Shown: piece after piece, positions 1-7,727 of the stretch
Numbering within the stretch: position 1 is the stretch's first letter
Layout: each line of letters opens with the position of its first letter
NCBI RefSeq assembly: GCF_014084045.1
Contig: NZ_CP043732.1
Coordinates: 1,054,001-1,118,000, forward strand
Source of the DNA: Microbacterium esteraromaticum
GTDB lineage: Bacteria > Actinomycetota > Actinomycetes > Actinomycetales > Microbacteriaceae
Direction of reading: 5' to 3'
DNA length: 64,000 bases
Position numbers and translations under genes: made by a program
Notes under the pieces: model-generated
What the model was told of the DNA's origin: nothing
Databases searched by the model: none
Seen by the model: the letters and a program-made list of their open reading frames with translations, nothing else

Positions 1-1257
1 CGGGACGCCACTCAGATGAGCGAGTTCCAGACCGGCGACGTGCTCGTGGCGGACATGACCGACCCCGACTGGGAGCCGATCATGAAGCGGGCATCCGCCA
101 TCATCACCAACCGTGGCGGCCGCACCTGCCATGCCGCGATCATCGCCCGCGAGCTCGGCATCCCGGCCGTGGTCGGAACCGGCGACGCCACGCGAGTGCT
201 GGCCGACGGCCAGGAGGTCACGGTCTCGTGCGCCGAGGGAGACACCGGCGTGGTGTACGAGGGCATCCTGCCGTTCTCCGAGGAGGAGACGGCGCTCGAC
301 AGCATGCCCGAGGCACCCGTGAAGATCATGATGAACGTGGGCACCCCCGACCAGGCGTTCTCGTTCTCCCGCCTGCCGCACCGGGGCGTCGGCCTCGCGC
401 GGCTCGAGTTCATCATCAACCGGCAGATCGGCATCCATCCCCGGGCGCTGCTCGAGCACGACTCCCTGCCCGACGATCTTCGCCGGCAGGTGGATGCCCG
501 CATCGCCGCCTACCCGTCGCCGCGCGACTACTTCGTGCAGCGGGTCGTCGAGGGCGTCTCGATGCTCGCGGCGGCCTTCGCCCCCGAGCCCGTCATCGTG
601 CGGATGAGCGACTTCAAGTCGAACGAGTACGCCAACCTCATCGGCGGCGAGCGCTACGAGCCGCACGAGGAGAACCCGATGATCGGCTACCGCGGCGCCT
701 CGAGGTACATCTCGCCCGACTTCCGCGAGTGCTTCGAGATGGAGTGCGAGGCGCTGACGTTCGTGCGCGACGAGATGGGCTTCACGAACGTGCAGGTGAT
801 GGTCCCGTTCGTGCGCACCGTCGCCGAGGGTCAGGCCGTCGTGGAGCTGCTCGCCGAGAACGGCCTGCGTCGCGGCGAGAACGACCTCAAGGTCGTGATG
901 ATGTGCGAGGTGCCCACCAACGCGCTGCTGGCAGACGAGTACCTCGAGCACTTCGACGGATTCTCGATCGGGTCGAACGACATGACTCAGCTGACCCTCG
1001 GTCTCGACCGGGACAGCGCCCTCGTCGCCGACACCTTCGACGAGCGCGACCCCGCCGTGCTCAAGCTGCTGTCGATGGCCATCGAGGCCTGCCGTCGTCA
1101 CGGCAAGTACGTCGGCATCTGCGGCCAGGGCCCGAGCGACCACCCGGAGCTGGCGGAGTGGCTCGTCGAGCAGGGGATCGAGTCGGTGTCGCTCAACCCG
1201 GACACGGTCGTCGAGACCTGGCTGCGTCTCGCGCGGAGCCAGCCCGTCGGCGCCTGA
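1..1257 (+). CDS. ppsA: Phosphoenolpyruvate synthase, C-terminal part (5' end outside window)
   Basis: The reading frame is open from base 1, so the gene begins upstream of the window and only about 418 C-terminal residues are present. The segment opens with the swivelling phosphohistidine domain, with the [11 protein letters not shown] motif and its phosphorylated His at residue 44 of the visible part. It continues with the PEP/pyruvate-binding TIM barrel, including a [16 protein letters not shown] segment and the catalytic-cysteine motif GICGQGPSD near the end. PEP synthase makes phosphoenolpyruvate from pyruvate and ATP for gluconeogenesis in the cytoplasm. The full family length is near 790 residues. 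A hairpin 20 bp after the stop ends the transcript. The order of the phosphohistidine and barrel domains excludes PTS enzyme I less strongly than the motif wording does; identification is confident. Confidence 0.93.
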   Translation, partial: RDATQMSEFQTGDVLVADMTDPDWEPIMKRASAIITNRGGRTCHAAIIARELGIPAVVGTGDATRVLADGQEVTVSCAEGDTGVVYEGILPFSEEETALDSMPEAPVKIMMNVGTPDQAFSFSRLPHRGVGLARLEFIINRQIGIHPRALLEHDSLPDDLRRQVDARIAAYPSPRDYFVQRVVEGVSMLAAAFAPEPVIVRMSDFKSNEYANLIGGERYEPHEENPMIGYRGASRYISPDFRECFEMECEALTFVRDEMGFTNVQVMVPFVRTVAEGQAVVELLAENGLRRGENDLKVVMMCEVPTNALLADEYLEHFDGFSIGSNDMTQLTLGLDRDSALVADTFDERDPAVLKLLSMAIEACRRHGKYVGICGQGPSDHPELAEWLVEQGIESVSLNPDTVVETWLRLARSQPVGA

Positions 1258-1276
1258 TGCTGTCGAATCAGCGCTG

Positions 1277-1307
1277 ACCGGAGGCGAAGGAAGCCTTCGC
1301 GTCCGGT
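1277..1307 (+). terminator. Hairpin after ppsA
   Basis: A 14-bp stem with one mismatch (1277-1290 against 1294-1307) closes on a 3-nt loop, just after the ppsA stop codon. There is no clear T-run after it, so intrinsic termination is inferred from position and stem strength. Confidence 0.6.
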
Positions 1308-1399
1308 ACGCGGAACGGCTCTTCCAGGCCCCGGTCAGTGCGGTCGGCTACGTTCGGAGTGAGCGCGTCTGCGCTCGTCTATGAAACACAGGTGCCTGC

Positions 1400-1741
1400 A
1401 TGCCATATCGCGACCGGACCACAGTCGAGCGCTGGGTCAACGAGTACATCGTGTCGCACAGCGCTGATTCGCTGGGCGTCGCGGTGCTCGACAACAACTT
1501 CGAGTCGGGCCCCAACTCGGGCATGGTCGTCGTGACGCTCCGCTCCGCCAGCACGATCACGCTGCTGCACCCCGAGATCCGTCTGGGGCTGCCCGTGTGG
1601 GTCGTGACGTTCGAGGGTCGCAGTGCGTCGATCGACATGGATGACGCCGACCTCCGCCTGCTCGCCGACGATATCGCCCGGCTCGCCGAGCTGCGCTCGT
1701 TCCTTCAGGAGAAGACCGACGCGGTCGTCCTCGCGCACTGA
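1400..1741 (+). CDS. Hypothetical protein, 113 aa
   Basis: This small soluble protein has no signal peptide or membrane segment and no motif I recognise. It alternates predicted strands (GMVVVTLRSASTITLLHP, GLPVWVVTFEG) with a C-terminal helix (ADLRLLADDIARLAELRSF), which suggests a compact alpha/beta domain. The ATG at 1400 is preceded by AGGTG at a short spacing. It is monocistronic: a hairpin separates it from ppsA, and it converges on the gene ending at 1779. Codon use matches its neighbours, so it is likely a real gene. Function is unknown. Confidence 0.6.
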   Translation: MPYRDRTTVERWVNEYIVSHSADSLGVAVLDNNFESGPNSGMVVVTLRSASTITLLHPEIRLGLPVWVVTFEGRSASIDMDDADLRLLADDIARLAELRSFLQEKTDAVVLAH

Positions 1742-1745
1742 CCGC

Positions 1746-1763
1746 GGCGGCCCCTCGGCCGCC
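1746..1763. terminator. Hairpin between convergent genes
   Basis: GGCGGCC (1746-1752) pairs perfectly with GGCCGCC (1757-1763) around a CCTC loop, a few bases after the stop at 1741 and before the convergent gene ending at 1779. It may serve both strands. Confidence 0.45.
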
Positions 1764-1778
1764 CTCCTGGGCGGTCGC

Positions 1779-2180
1779 TCAGCCTGGAAGGGCTGTGAGG
1801 AGCGCGCCCAGCGCGGCGGTCGCTCCTGCGACGATCCCCGCCGACGCGGCGATCGGCCGGATCATCTCGCCTAGGCGGCGATCCCGGATGCGTGCGCGCT
1901 CCGGCCTCCACGACAGCACCGCCGTCTTCGCATCCGACAGCTCCGCGAAGCGGCCGATGGGCGCGCTGGTGCCGTCGAACGCGACGAAGTGCCCGTCGGG
2001 CGTCGTGTCGATCGAGCCGACGTACTCGCCGGCCCTGGATGCGACGTGGAAGCCGGTGTCGACCTTGCTCCAGGTCACCGGCCGCGGCACCACCGACACC
2101 GAGGTGGACGCGCTCGGCACCGGCGATGCCGCTGCGCCCGGGACGAACAGTCGCCCCGCGGGGTGCTCTGCGATGGTCAT
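1779..2180 (-). CDS. Hypothetical protein with C-terminal hydrophobic segment, 133 aa
   Basis: The start is the ATG at 2180, which overlaps the stop of the upstream gene in an ATGA arrangement, so the two are translationally coupled. Longer forms would run through the neighbour in another frame and are rejected. The body has short beta-like repeats (GFHVASRAGEYVGSID, GHFVAFDGTSAPIGRF), and the last 25 residues are hydrophobic (AASAGIVAGATAALGALL), fitting a C-terminal membrane anchor. I recognise no family. Pairing with the DUF7882 gene, divergent from a MarR regulator, suggests the two are expressed together and are controlled by the operator at 2593-2609. Confidence 0.6.
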   Translation of the reverse strand: MTIAEHPAGRLFVPGAAASPVPSASTSVSVVPRPVTWSKVDTGFHVASRAGEYVGSIDTTPDGHFVAFDGTSAPIGRFAELSDAKTAVLSWRPERARIRDRRLGEMIRPIAASAGIVAGATAALGALLTALPG

Positions 2181-2536
2181 GCCACACGCGCCAGGGTCGG
2201 GGTGCGAACGTCGATCTCGGTGATCTCGCGCTCGATCACCTGATCGCACAGGTCGATGACGACTCCGGCCGACGAGTTCGCCTGGTCGGCGAGCTGCTGC
2301 AGGTAGGTGCGGTCGAGCTGCTTGGCCGCCTCGGCGTCCATCTGGAACTGCAGCGGGATCGAGCAGTGCAGCCAGATGCTCGATCGCTCGACTGCTCCAT
2401 CGGTCAGTCGGTCCCACGAGAGCGAGAAGCTCTCGTTGCGACGCAGCTTGGTCGAGATCAGAACCTTCAGGTGAGCGAGGATCCGATCCGGCATCTCGAT
2501 CGGATCGCCGGTGGCTCCGTAGTGCAGCGTGCCCAT
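2177..2536 (-). CDS. DUF7882 family protein
   Basis: The N-terminus MGTLHYGATGDPIEMPDR followed by a KLRRNESFSLSW segment is typical of a small protein family common in Microbacteriaceae. Members carry this domain and have no known function. I chose the ATG at 2536 because AGGAG lies 5 nt before it; a GTG two codons upstream would sit directly on that ribosome site. The 119-aa protein is predicted soluble, mixed alpha/beta, ending just inside the next gene (ATGA overlap). It is transcribed divergently from the MarR gene at 2660, across a perfect 17-bp palindrome, so repression by that MarR protein is a reasonable inference. Confidence 0.7.
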   Translation of the reverse strand: MGTLHYGATGDPIEMPDRILAHLKVLISTKLRRNESFSLSWDRLTDGAVERSSIWLHCSIPLQFQMDAEAAKQLDRTYLQQLADQANSSAGVVIDLCDQVIEREITEIDVRTPTLARVA

Positions 2537-2592
2537 GTCCACTCCTCTGGTCGGTGGGGAATCTGATGTGAGAAAACTTACTCAGATCAAAA

Positions 2593-2609
2593 GTAGTTTG
2601 TCAAACTAC
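2593..2609. promoter_or_regulatory. Probable MarR operator
   Basis: GTAGTTTG-T-CAAACTAC is a perfect inverted repeat with 8-bp arms and a 1-nt centre. It lies in the AT-rich gap between the divergent DUF7882 pair and the MarR gene. Size and symmetry match operators of MarR dimers; binding is inferred from position. Confidence 0.75.
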
Positions 2610-2659
2610 ATATCCGCCACACTTCATGGTTTGTTATGATCGATGTCGAGGAGGGGCAC

Positions 2660-3127
2660 ATGAGCGATCACGTGAGTTCCGAGACCCAGATCATCGACGC
2701 GCTCCGGCAGTACCAGGAAGCCGACAGCGCGATGCATGCCCGCGCCCGCGCGGCCTCATCGATGTCGGACAACGAGATCCGGATCGTCCAGTACCTGCTG
2801 ACCGCAGCCCGCAATGACGCGACGGTCACCCCGACGGCGCTGTCGAAGCACCTCGGCGTCACATCCGCCTCTATGACGGCCCTCCTCGACCGGCTCGAGC
2901 GCGCCGGAGCCATCGAGCGCGTGCGCCATCCCTCCGATCGCCGCAGCCTCGTGATCACCGCCACTCCGCTCGCCGAGCGCACCGTCGGCGCTCCCGTCGT
3001 GGCGTTCCAGCAGGCGACGCGTCAGATCGCCGCCGACCTCACCGAAGCCGAGCACGCCGCCGTCGTCAACTTCCTCGGCAAGCTCACCGCAGCCGTCGAC
3101 CGGGCCGGTCGCACCGCCGGCATCTGA
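2660..3127 (+). CDS. MarR family transcriptional regulator
   Basis: This 155-aa protein has the MarR winged-helix fold. The recognition region is LSKHLGVTSASMTALLDRLE, followed by the wing with the characteristic DRRSLVITAT (the D-x-R in the beta wing binds the minor groove), and flanking helices form the dimer interface. The start is the ATG at 2660, with GAGGAGG 6 nt upstream; an in-frame ATG at 2636 lacks a ribosome site. It is divergent from the DUF7882 operon, with a perfect palindrome (2593-2609) between them, so it probably represses both units. The ligand is unknown. Confidence 0.9.
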   Translation: MSDHVSSETQIIDALRQYQEADSAMHARARAASSMSDNEIRIVQYLLTAARNDATVTPTALSKHLGVTSASMTALLDRLERAGAIERVRHPSDRRSLVITATPLAERTVGAPVVAFQQATRQIAADLTEAEHAAVVNFLGKLTAAVDRAGRTAGI

Positions 3128-3168
3128 CCCCGTCTCCGGCCTGCCGACCCCTAACGAGGACTGCCCGC

Positions 3169-4365
3169 TCAGCGCGTCAGGGCCTCGGCGATCCGCAGGA
3201 CGGCTTCACGGATGATCGGCCGAGGGGTGGCGAACACGAAGCGCGTGCACCCGATCGCCGCCTGACCGCACAGGGCTCCATCGGTCATCGAGACTTTGGC
3301 GTTCTCTCGGAACCACGTGCCCAGATCTGCGTCCGCACCCAGCTCTGCCCACAGACTCGTGCCGCGGAAGTCGAGCAGGGCGATGTACGTGCCCTCGGGC
3401 ACCGTGACCCGCACGCCGGGCAGATGCTCTGCCACGAGCTCGGCGAGCAGCGCCCGGCTGCCGTCGAGGTACTCCGTGACCTCGGCCAGCCACTCGGCGC
3501 CGCTGGTGTAGGCGGCCAGCTGCGCGATCACTCCGACCGTCGCGGTGCCGTGTCCGGCCCAGCCGCCGTCGGCGTCCCACGCGGCGCGGGTCTCGTCGTT
3601 CGAGAGGATCAGCTGAGCGCACTTGAAGCCTGCGAGGTTCCACGCCTTCGACGCCGAGGTCGCCGTCAGGGTGTGCTCGGCCGCGGCATCCGACACCGAT
3701 GCGTACGGGATGTGCCTGGCGGGTGCGTACACGAGCGGTGCGTGGATCTCGTCGGCGAACACCCGGCCACCGGCATCCGACACCGTCTCGGCGAGCGCCA
3801 GCAGCTCGTCCCTGGTGGCGACCGTGCCGAGCGGATTGTGCGGGTTGCAGAGCACGAGCAGCTCGCCGCCATCGGCGAATGCTGCCGCGACGGCGTCGAG
3901 GTCCATCGTCCAGCGCCCGTCGACCTCGAGGCTTGGCACCTCGATCACCCGCCGTCCGTGCCGCAGGGGCACATCGAGGAACGGCATGTACGCCGGCGTC
4001 GGCACGATGACGGCCGCCCCCGGCTCGGTGTAGGTGGTGATGGCGAACTCGTACGCGGCGATCACGTCTGCGACCAGGCGCACGTCGTCGGCCGGCACGG
4101 CCCAGCCGTGCTTCGCGGCGTACCAGTCGGCGACCGCCTGCTGCAGCGCGCGCGCCGTCGGCTGCGGCAGGTAGCCCGTGAAGCCGGCGCGCAGCGCATC
4201 GGAGACGGCATCCGAGATCGCAGGTGCCACCCCGAAGTCCATCTCGGCGATGAACGTTCCGATCGTGTCGGGGAAACGGGTCCACTTCACGCTGCCGGCC
4301 TGCCGCAGGTCGGCCTCGGTGATGGCATCGAACGGGTGCGCGGTCGTGAGGTCGGCGAGGCTCAT
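3169..4365 (-). CDS. MalY/PatB-type aminotransferase (cystathionine beta-lyase-like)
   Basis: This is a fold-type I PLP enzyme of 398 aa. The N-terminal region has KWTRFPDTIGTFIAEMDF, close to the MalY/PatB hallmark (K-W-x-x-x-P...AEMDF). PLP contacts include CNPHNPLG and the ADEIHAPLVY segment, and the Schiff-base lysine is K240 in TSASKAWNLAGFK. Members cleave cystathionine or cysteine S-conjugates to pyruvate, ammonia and a thiol; some also act as regulators. The gene stands alone, converging on the MarR gene. The exact substrate cannot be read from sequence. Confidence 0.88.
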   Translation of the reverse strand: MSLADLTTAHPFDAITEADLRQAGSVKWTRFPDTIGTFIAEMDFGVAPAISDAVSDALRAGFTGYLPQPTARALQQAVADWYAAKHGWAVPADDVRLVADVIAAYEFAITTYTEPGAAVIVPTPAYMPFLDVPLRHGRRVIEVPSLEVDGRWTMDLDAVAAAFADGGELLVLCNPHNPLGTVATRDELLALAETVSDAGGRVFADEIHAPLVYAPARHIPYASVSDAAAEHTLTATSASKAWNLAGFKCAQLILSNDETRAAWDADGGWAGHGTATVGVIAQLAAYTSGAEWLAEVTEYLDGSRALLAELVAEHLPGVRVTVPEGTYIALLDFRGTSLWAELGADADLGTWFRENAKVSMTDGALCGQAAIGCTRFVFATPRPIIREAVLRIAEALTR

Positions 4366-4404
4366 ACAACCATTCTGCTGTGCCGGTGCGACAACGGGGC
4401 GGTC

Positions 4405-4422
4405 TGACGCCCTATGGCGTCA
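4405..4422 (-). terminator. Hairpin after corA
   Basis: TGACGCC pairs perfectly with GGCGTCA around a CTAT loop, 8 bp after the corA stop on the minus strand. Confidence 0.55.
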
Positions 4423-4429
4423 CACGACG

Positions 4430-5446
4430 CTACAGCCAGCCCTTGCGCTTGAAGGCGAGCCAGAGCCCGCCGCCGAGCGCCACCATCGCCGCGATCGAGA
4501 GCGGGTACCCGGCGGGCCACTCGAGTTCGGGCATGTGCTCGAAGTTCATGCCGTAGATCGCCCCGATCAGGGTGGGGGCGAACAGGATCGCCGCCCACGA
4601 CGAGATGCGCTTCATCTGGTCGCCCTGCCTGATGCTCTCCTCTGTCATCCGCCGCATCTCCTCGTTCTGCCGACGGGCGACGATCGTCGACTCCACGACG
4701 AGCGCCTTGTCGAGCACAGCACGGAAGGTCGCAGCCCGGTCGGCGACGCGGATCGTATGGTCGTGCACATCCCTCAGACGGCGCTGCAGCTCGGCATCCG
4801 CCCCCAGCCTGTCCCCCTCGCGCAGCAGCCCGCCGACCATCTCGGTCAGCGGCTGCGCCGCGCGCTGGAAGTCGAGCACCTCGCGGGAGAGCTCGTAGAT
4901 GCGCTGCGTGGCGTCGACGTCGTCGACGAACAGCTGATTCTCGATCTCATCGATGTCGTTCTCGAGTCCGGCGAGCACGGGCGCGTACCGATCGACGACC
5001 TCGTCGAGGATCGCGTAGAGCACCGCCTCGGGTCCGTGGGCGAGCAGCTCCGGCTCCCCCTCGAGACGGCGGCGCACGCGTGCCAGATCGGGCTCCTCCG
5101 CGTGCCGCACCGTGACGACGAAGTCGCGGCCGGCGAAGACGTGCACCTCGCCGAACTCGACCTCCTCCTCGGCGTCGAGGTAGCGGGCGGGTCGCAGCAC
5201 GACGAAGAGGTGGTCCTCGTACTGCTCGAGCTTGGGCCGCTGGTGGCCGCGCAGGGCATCCTCGACGGCGAGCTCGTGCAGCCCGAACTCGGCGGCGACC
5301 GCCTGCAGCTCGGCGGAGTCGGGCCGGTAGAGCCCTATCCACCCCATTCCGCCGCGTTCGCGCATCAGCTCGAAGGTCTCGTCGAGGCTGGCGGGGTTCG
5401 CGGTGCGCACCCCGCCGACGTAGATGCCGTTGTCGACGATCGCCAT
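4430..5446 (-). CDS. corA: CorA family magnesium/divalent cation transporter
   Basis: This 338-aa protein has the CorA layout: a cytoplasmic N-terminal alpha/beta domain, a long helical stalk (about residues 150-270), and two C-terminal membrane helices. The pore signature YGMNFEHMPEL follows the first helix, and the short basic tail FKRKGWL ends the protein. CorA channels move Mg2+, and in some members Co2+ or Ni2+, into the cell as a pentamer. The ATG at 5446 has an AGGAGG-type ribosome site. The gene is monocistronic, with a hairpin at its 3' side. Confidence 0.93.
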   Translation of the reverse strand: MAIVDNGIYVGGVRTANPASLDETFELMRERGGMGWIGLYRPDSAELQAVAAEFGLHELAVEDALRGHQRPKLEQYEDHLFVVLRPARYLDAEEEVEFGEVHVFAGRDFVVTVRHAEEPDLARVRRRLEGEPELLAHGPEAVLYAILDEVVDRYAPVLAGLENDIDEIENQLFVDDVDATQRIYELSREVLDFQRAAQPLTEMVGGLLREGDRLGADAELQRRLRDVHDHTIRVADRAATFRAVLDKALVVESTIVARRQNEEMRRMTEESIRQGDQMKRISSWAAILFAPTLIGAIYGMNFEHMPELEWPAGYPLSIAAMVALGGGLWLAFKRKGWL

Positions 5447-5498
5447 GCGGTTCCTCCTGAATGCGCGCAGCGCGCTGTCGCCGAAGGTATCACCGGGA

Positions 5499-5528
5499 AC
5501 GGGCCCCGCCGTGCTCGGCGAGGCCCGT
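5499..5528 (-). terminator. Hairpin after copC-like gene
   Basis: A 13-bp stem with one mismatch (5499-5511 and 5516-5528) and a TGCT loop lies 11 bp past the stop of the CopC gene. Confidence 0.6.
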
Positions 5529-5538
5529 CCCGGCCGAT

Positions 5539-6111
5539 TCAGCGCCGGCGGCGCGCGGCGATCACGATGAACACGATGATCGCGGCGAGCAGCACGACGC
5601 CGAGGCCGATCAGCAGCGGCCAGGGTGCGGTCTCATCCTGGTCCGTCGTCTGCGCCGTCTTCGACGGCTGCTCAGGCTCCTCGGTCACCTTCTCGGTCGG
5701 AGCGGCGCTGGGCTCGACCTCGGCCTCCGCCGCGGCGAGCGAGAACGAGTACTCGCCCGAGGTCGGGTGGCCGTCGCTCGACACGACCTGCCAGGTCACC
5801 GTGTAGGCGCCGTTCGGCATGCCCTCGGCGAGGGGGACCGTGACGGTGTCGGCTGTGATCACGGGCTCGCCTGCCACCCAGTCCTCACCCGACGGGTCGG
5901 ACACGGTCATCGCGGTGCCGCTGTTCTCGTCGAGCGAGAGCAGGTTGTTCGAGAACGTGAGCACGACCTCCGTCGGAGCTGCGGTCAGCTGCGAGTCGGC
6001 TGCCGGGGTGCTCGACACGAGTTCGTCGTGGGCGGATGCCGGTGCCGCCACGGCGAGTGCGGCGATGATCGCCACAGCGGCTGCGGCGACGGTGGTGCGG
6101 AGACGGAACAT
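5539..6111 (-). CDS. copC: CopC domain copper-resistance protein, membrane anchored
   Basis: The 190-aa protein has a Sec signal peptide (about 1-28, ending PASA) and a mature N-terminus HDELVSSTPAADSQL. The exposed His and the PAADSQL segment are the CopC hallmark, and the second copper-ligand region SSDGHPTSGEYSF is present. An acidic/proline linker leads to one C-terminal membrane helix (WPLLIGLGVVLLAAIIVFIV) and a basic tail. This is the extracytoplasmic copper-binding domain architecture often found near CopD, which occurs at 11.7-13.7 kb. The ATG has AGAGG 6 nt upstream. It lies downstream of the membrane protein at 6201 in the same direction, 89 bp apart. Confidence 0.88.
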   Translation of the reverse strand: MFRLRTTVAAAAVAIIAALAVAAPASAHDELVSSTPAADSQLTAAPTEVVLTFSNNLLSLDENSGTAMTVSDPSGEDWVAGEPVITADTVTVPLAEGMPNGAYTVTWQVVSSDGHPTSGEYSFSLAAAEAEVEPSAAPTEKVTEEPEQPSKTAQTTDQDETAPWPLLIGLGVVLLAAIIVFIVIAARRRR

Positions 6112-6200
6112 GGGAAACCTCTTTCTTCAACGCCGCGCGATGCGGCGGGTCATCTGGAACGGGCGCGCTCGGCGCCCCGCTGCCGTTGGGCAGCGATGGA

Positions 6201-6791
6201 TCAGACGACAGGAAGAGGCGGTCCGCGTCGGCGGAGCGCAGCGAGGCGAGGCTCGGCGCGAAGCGGCGCCACGAGCACCGTCCAGCGCGGTCGCGCCGGC
6301 GCGACGGGAAGCACGGGCGCCACGACCACGGCGCGGCTGAGCCAGCGCGCGACGGCGAACGCCAGGTCTACGAGCGCCTGCACCAGGCGCTCACCGCGAT
6401 GCAGCGCGAGCACGGTGATCATCGCGGCGATCCCGTGCGCGACCCACATCCCCGTGTCCTCGGGAACGATGACGGCACCGCTCGCGGACGGCAGCACCAG
6501 CGGGCCGTGCACGTGCGGCGCCACACCGCCGCGCGGCGTGATCGCGCCGAGCACGAACAGGGAGTGGAACAGAGCCTGCGACAGCAGCACCGAGACGCTC
6601 AGACGGAGCGCCGAGAGCCGGATGCCCGAGAGCAGCGTGCACACCATGGCCGAGAGCAGCCACGGAACGGCGATGCCGAGCATCCCCGGCATCTGCCCGC
6701 CGACCCAGACATGCGAGGCGAGCGCGACGAACGTCGCGATCGAGGCGCCCGCGACGCCACGGAGGAGCCGGAGCTTACGAGACGCGCGCAC
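6201..6791 (-). CDS. Four- to five-helix membrane protein, unknown function
   Basis: This 196-aa protein has about five hydrophobic stretches (residues 10-30, 38-55, 62-85, 112-130, 135-155), a His-containing loop (GGVAPHVHGP) and a basic, proline-rich C-terminal tail. I do not recognise a family. It starts at GTG 6791, 12 bp after the stop of the EamA gene and ahead of the CopC gene in the same direction, so it may belong to the copper-related group. Such small membrane proteins with extracytoplasmic His are often found beside copC genes; this is context only. Confidence 0.6.
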   Translation of the reverse strand: MRASRKLRLLRGVAGASIATFVALASHVWVGGQMPGMLGIAVPWLLSAMVCTLLSGIRLSALRLSVSVLLSQALFHSLFVLGAITPRGGVAPHVHGPLVLPSASGAVIVPEDTGMWVAHGIAAMITVLALHRGERLVQALVDLAFAVARWLSRAVVVAPVLPVAPARPRWTVLVAPLRAEPRLAALRRRGPPLPVV

Positions 6792-6803
6792 CCGTCCATT
6801 CTT

Positions 6804-7727
6804 TCACGGCGTGGGCGGCACATCGGGAGCACGCCGGGCAGGAGCCCGGCGTTCGCGCCCTGCCCATACCGCACCCGCGCTCGCGAGCACGACGAGCGCG
6901 ATGCCCGCGACCTCCAGCGCCGAGAGGTGCTGGCCGAGGAGCACGAATCCCGCGAGGCTCGCCATCGCCGGTCCCAGGCTCATCAGGATGCCGAAGACGG
7001 CGGGAGCGAGGCGGCGCAGCGCGAGCATCTCGAGCGCGTACGGGATCGTCGAGCTCAGCACGGCGACCGCAGCACCGAGTGCCACCAGTTCGGGGCGCAG
7101 CAGTGAGGCACCGGCATCCGCGACACCGAAGGGCAGCGAGAGCAGCGCGCCGAAGGCCATCGCGAGGGCGAGGCCGTCGAGCCCGTCGAAGTCGCGCCCG
7201 ACGCGCGCGGACGAGAGGATGTACCCGGCCCAGCTGGCCGCCGCGCCGAGTGCGAACAGCACGCCGCTGACCGTCAGCCGCTCCCATCCGCCGCCGCCCA
7301 GGGCGACGATGCCGACCAGCGCCAGCACCGCCCACACCCACGACGCCTTGGTGCGCGCGGCAATCACGGCGAGCGCGAGCGGGCCGAGAACCTCGATCGT
7401 GACGGTCACGCCGAGGGGCAGCTCGCGCAGCGCGAGGTAGAAGAGGCCGTTCATGAGCGCCAGCACGCCGCCGAGCATGAGCGCCGAGCGCCACGCACCA
7501 GGCGAATGCCCGCGAAACGACGGCCGGGCGATCACCAGCAGGATCAGCGCAGAGAAGACCAGCCGCAGCATCACCATGCCCAGTGGGCCCATCTGCGGGA
7601 ACAGGAGCACCGCGAGCGAGGCTCCGACCTCCTGGCAGATCAGCCCGATCGCGACCAGGCCCACCGCTCCCGCGCCCACCGCGCCGACGCCCGACGATGA
7701 TGCGCCGCCGGTGGTGACGCGGCTCAC
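6804..7727 (-). CDS. EamA (DMT) family exporter, RhtA-like
   Basis: The 307-aa protein has about ten membrane helices in two repeated halves, typical of the drug/metabolite transporter superfamily. Segments such as QEVGASLAVLLFPQMGPLG and LREGPLGVTV-like motifs match the RhtA (threonine/homoserine exporter) branch. The start is GTG 7727, overlapping the stop of the preceding lipoprotein gene (GTGA); longer versions would only extend through that gene. Co-translation with the upstream degenerate hydrolase suggests coupled expression. The exported substrate (amino acid or related metabolite) is not determined. Confidence 0.85.
   Translation of the reverse strand: MSRVTTGGASSSGVGAVGAGAVGLVAIGLICQEVGASLAVLLFPQMGPLGMVMLRLVFSALILLVIARPSFRGHSPGAWRSALMLGGVLALMNGLFYLALRELPLGVTVTIEVLGPLALAVIAARTKASWVWAVLALVGIVALGGGGWERLTVSGVLFALGAAASWAGYILSSARVGRDFDGLDGLALAMAFGALLSLPFGVADAGASLLRPELVALGAAVAVLSSTIPYALEMLALRRLAPAVFGILMSLGPAMASLAGFVLLGQHLSALEVAGIALVVLASAGAVWAGRERRAPARRAPDVPPTP

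Noticed and set aside
3424..4407. Long plus-strand open frame opposite the MalY-type gene
   Set aside because: It lacks any recognisable domain, is rich in Arg and His as expected for an antisense frame in high-GC DNA, and the opposite strand encodes a clear aminotransferase.
4178..5806. 542-aa plus-strand open frame across corA
   Set aside because: It spans two genes on the other strand, has no motif, and shows the compositional bias of an antisense shadow.
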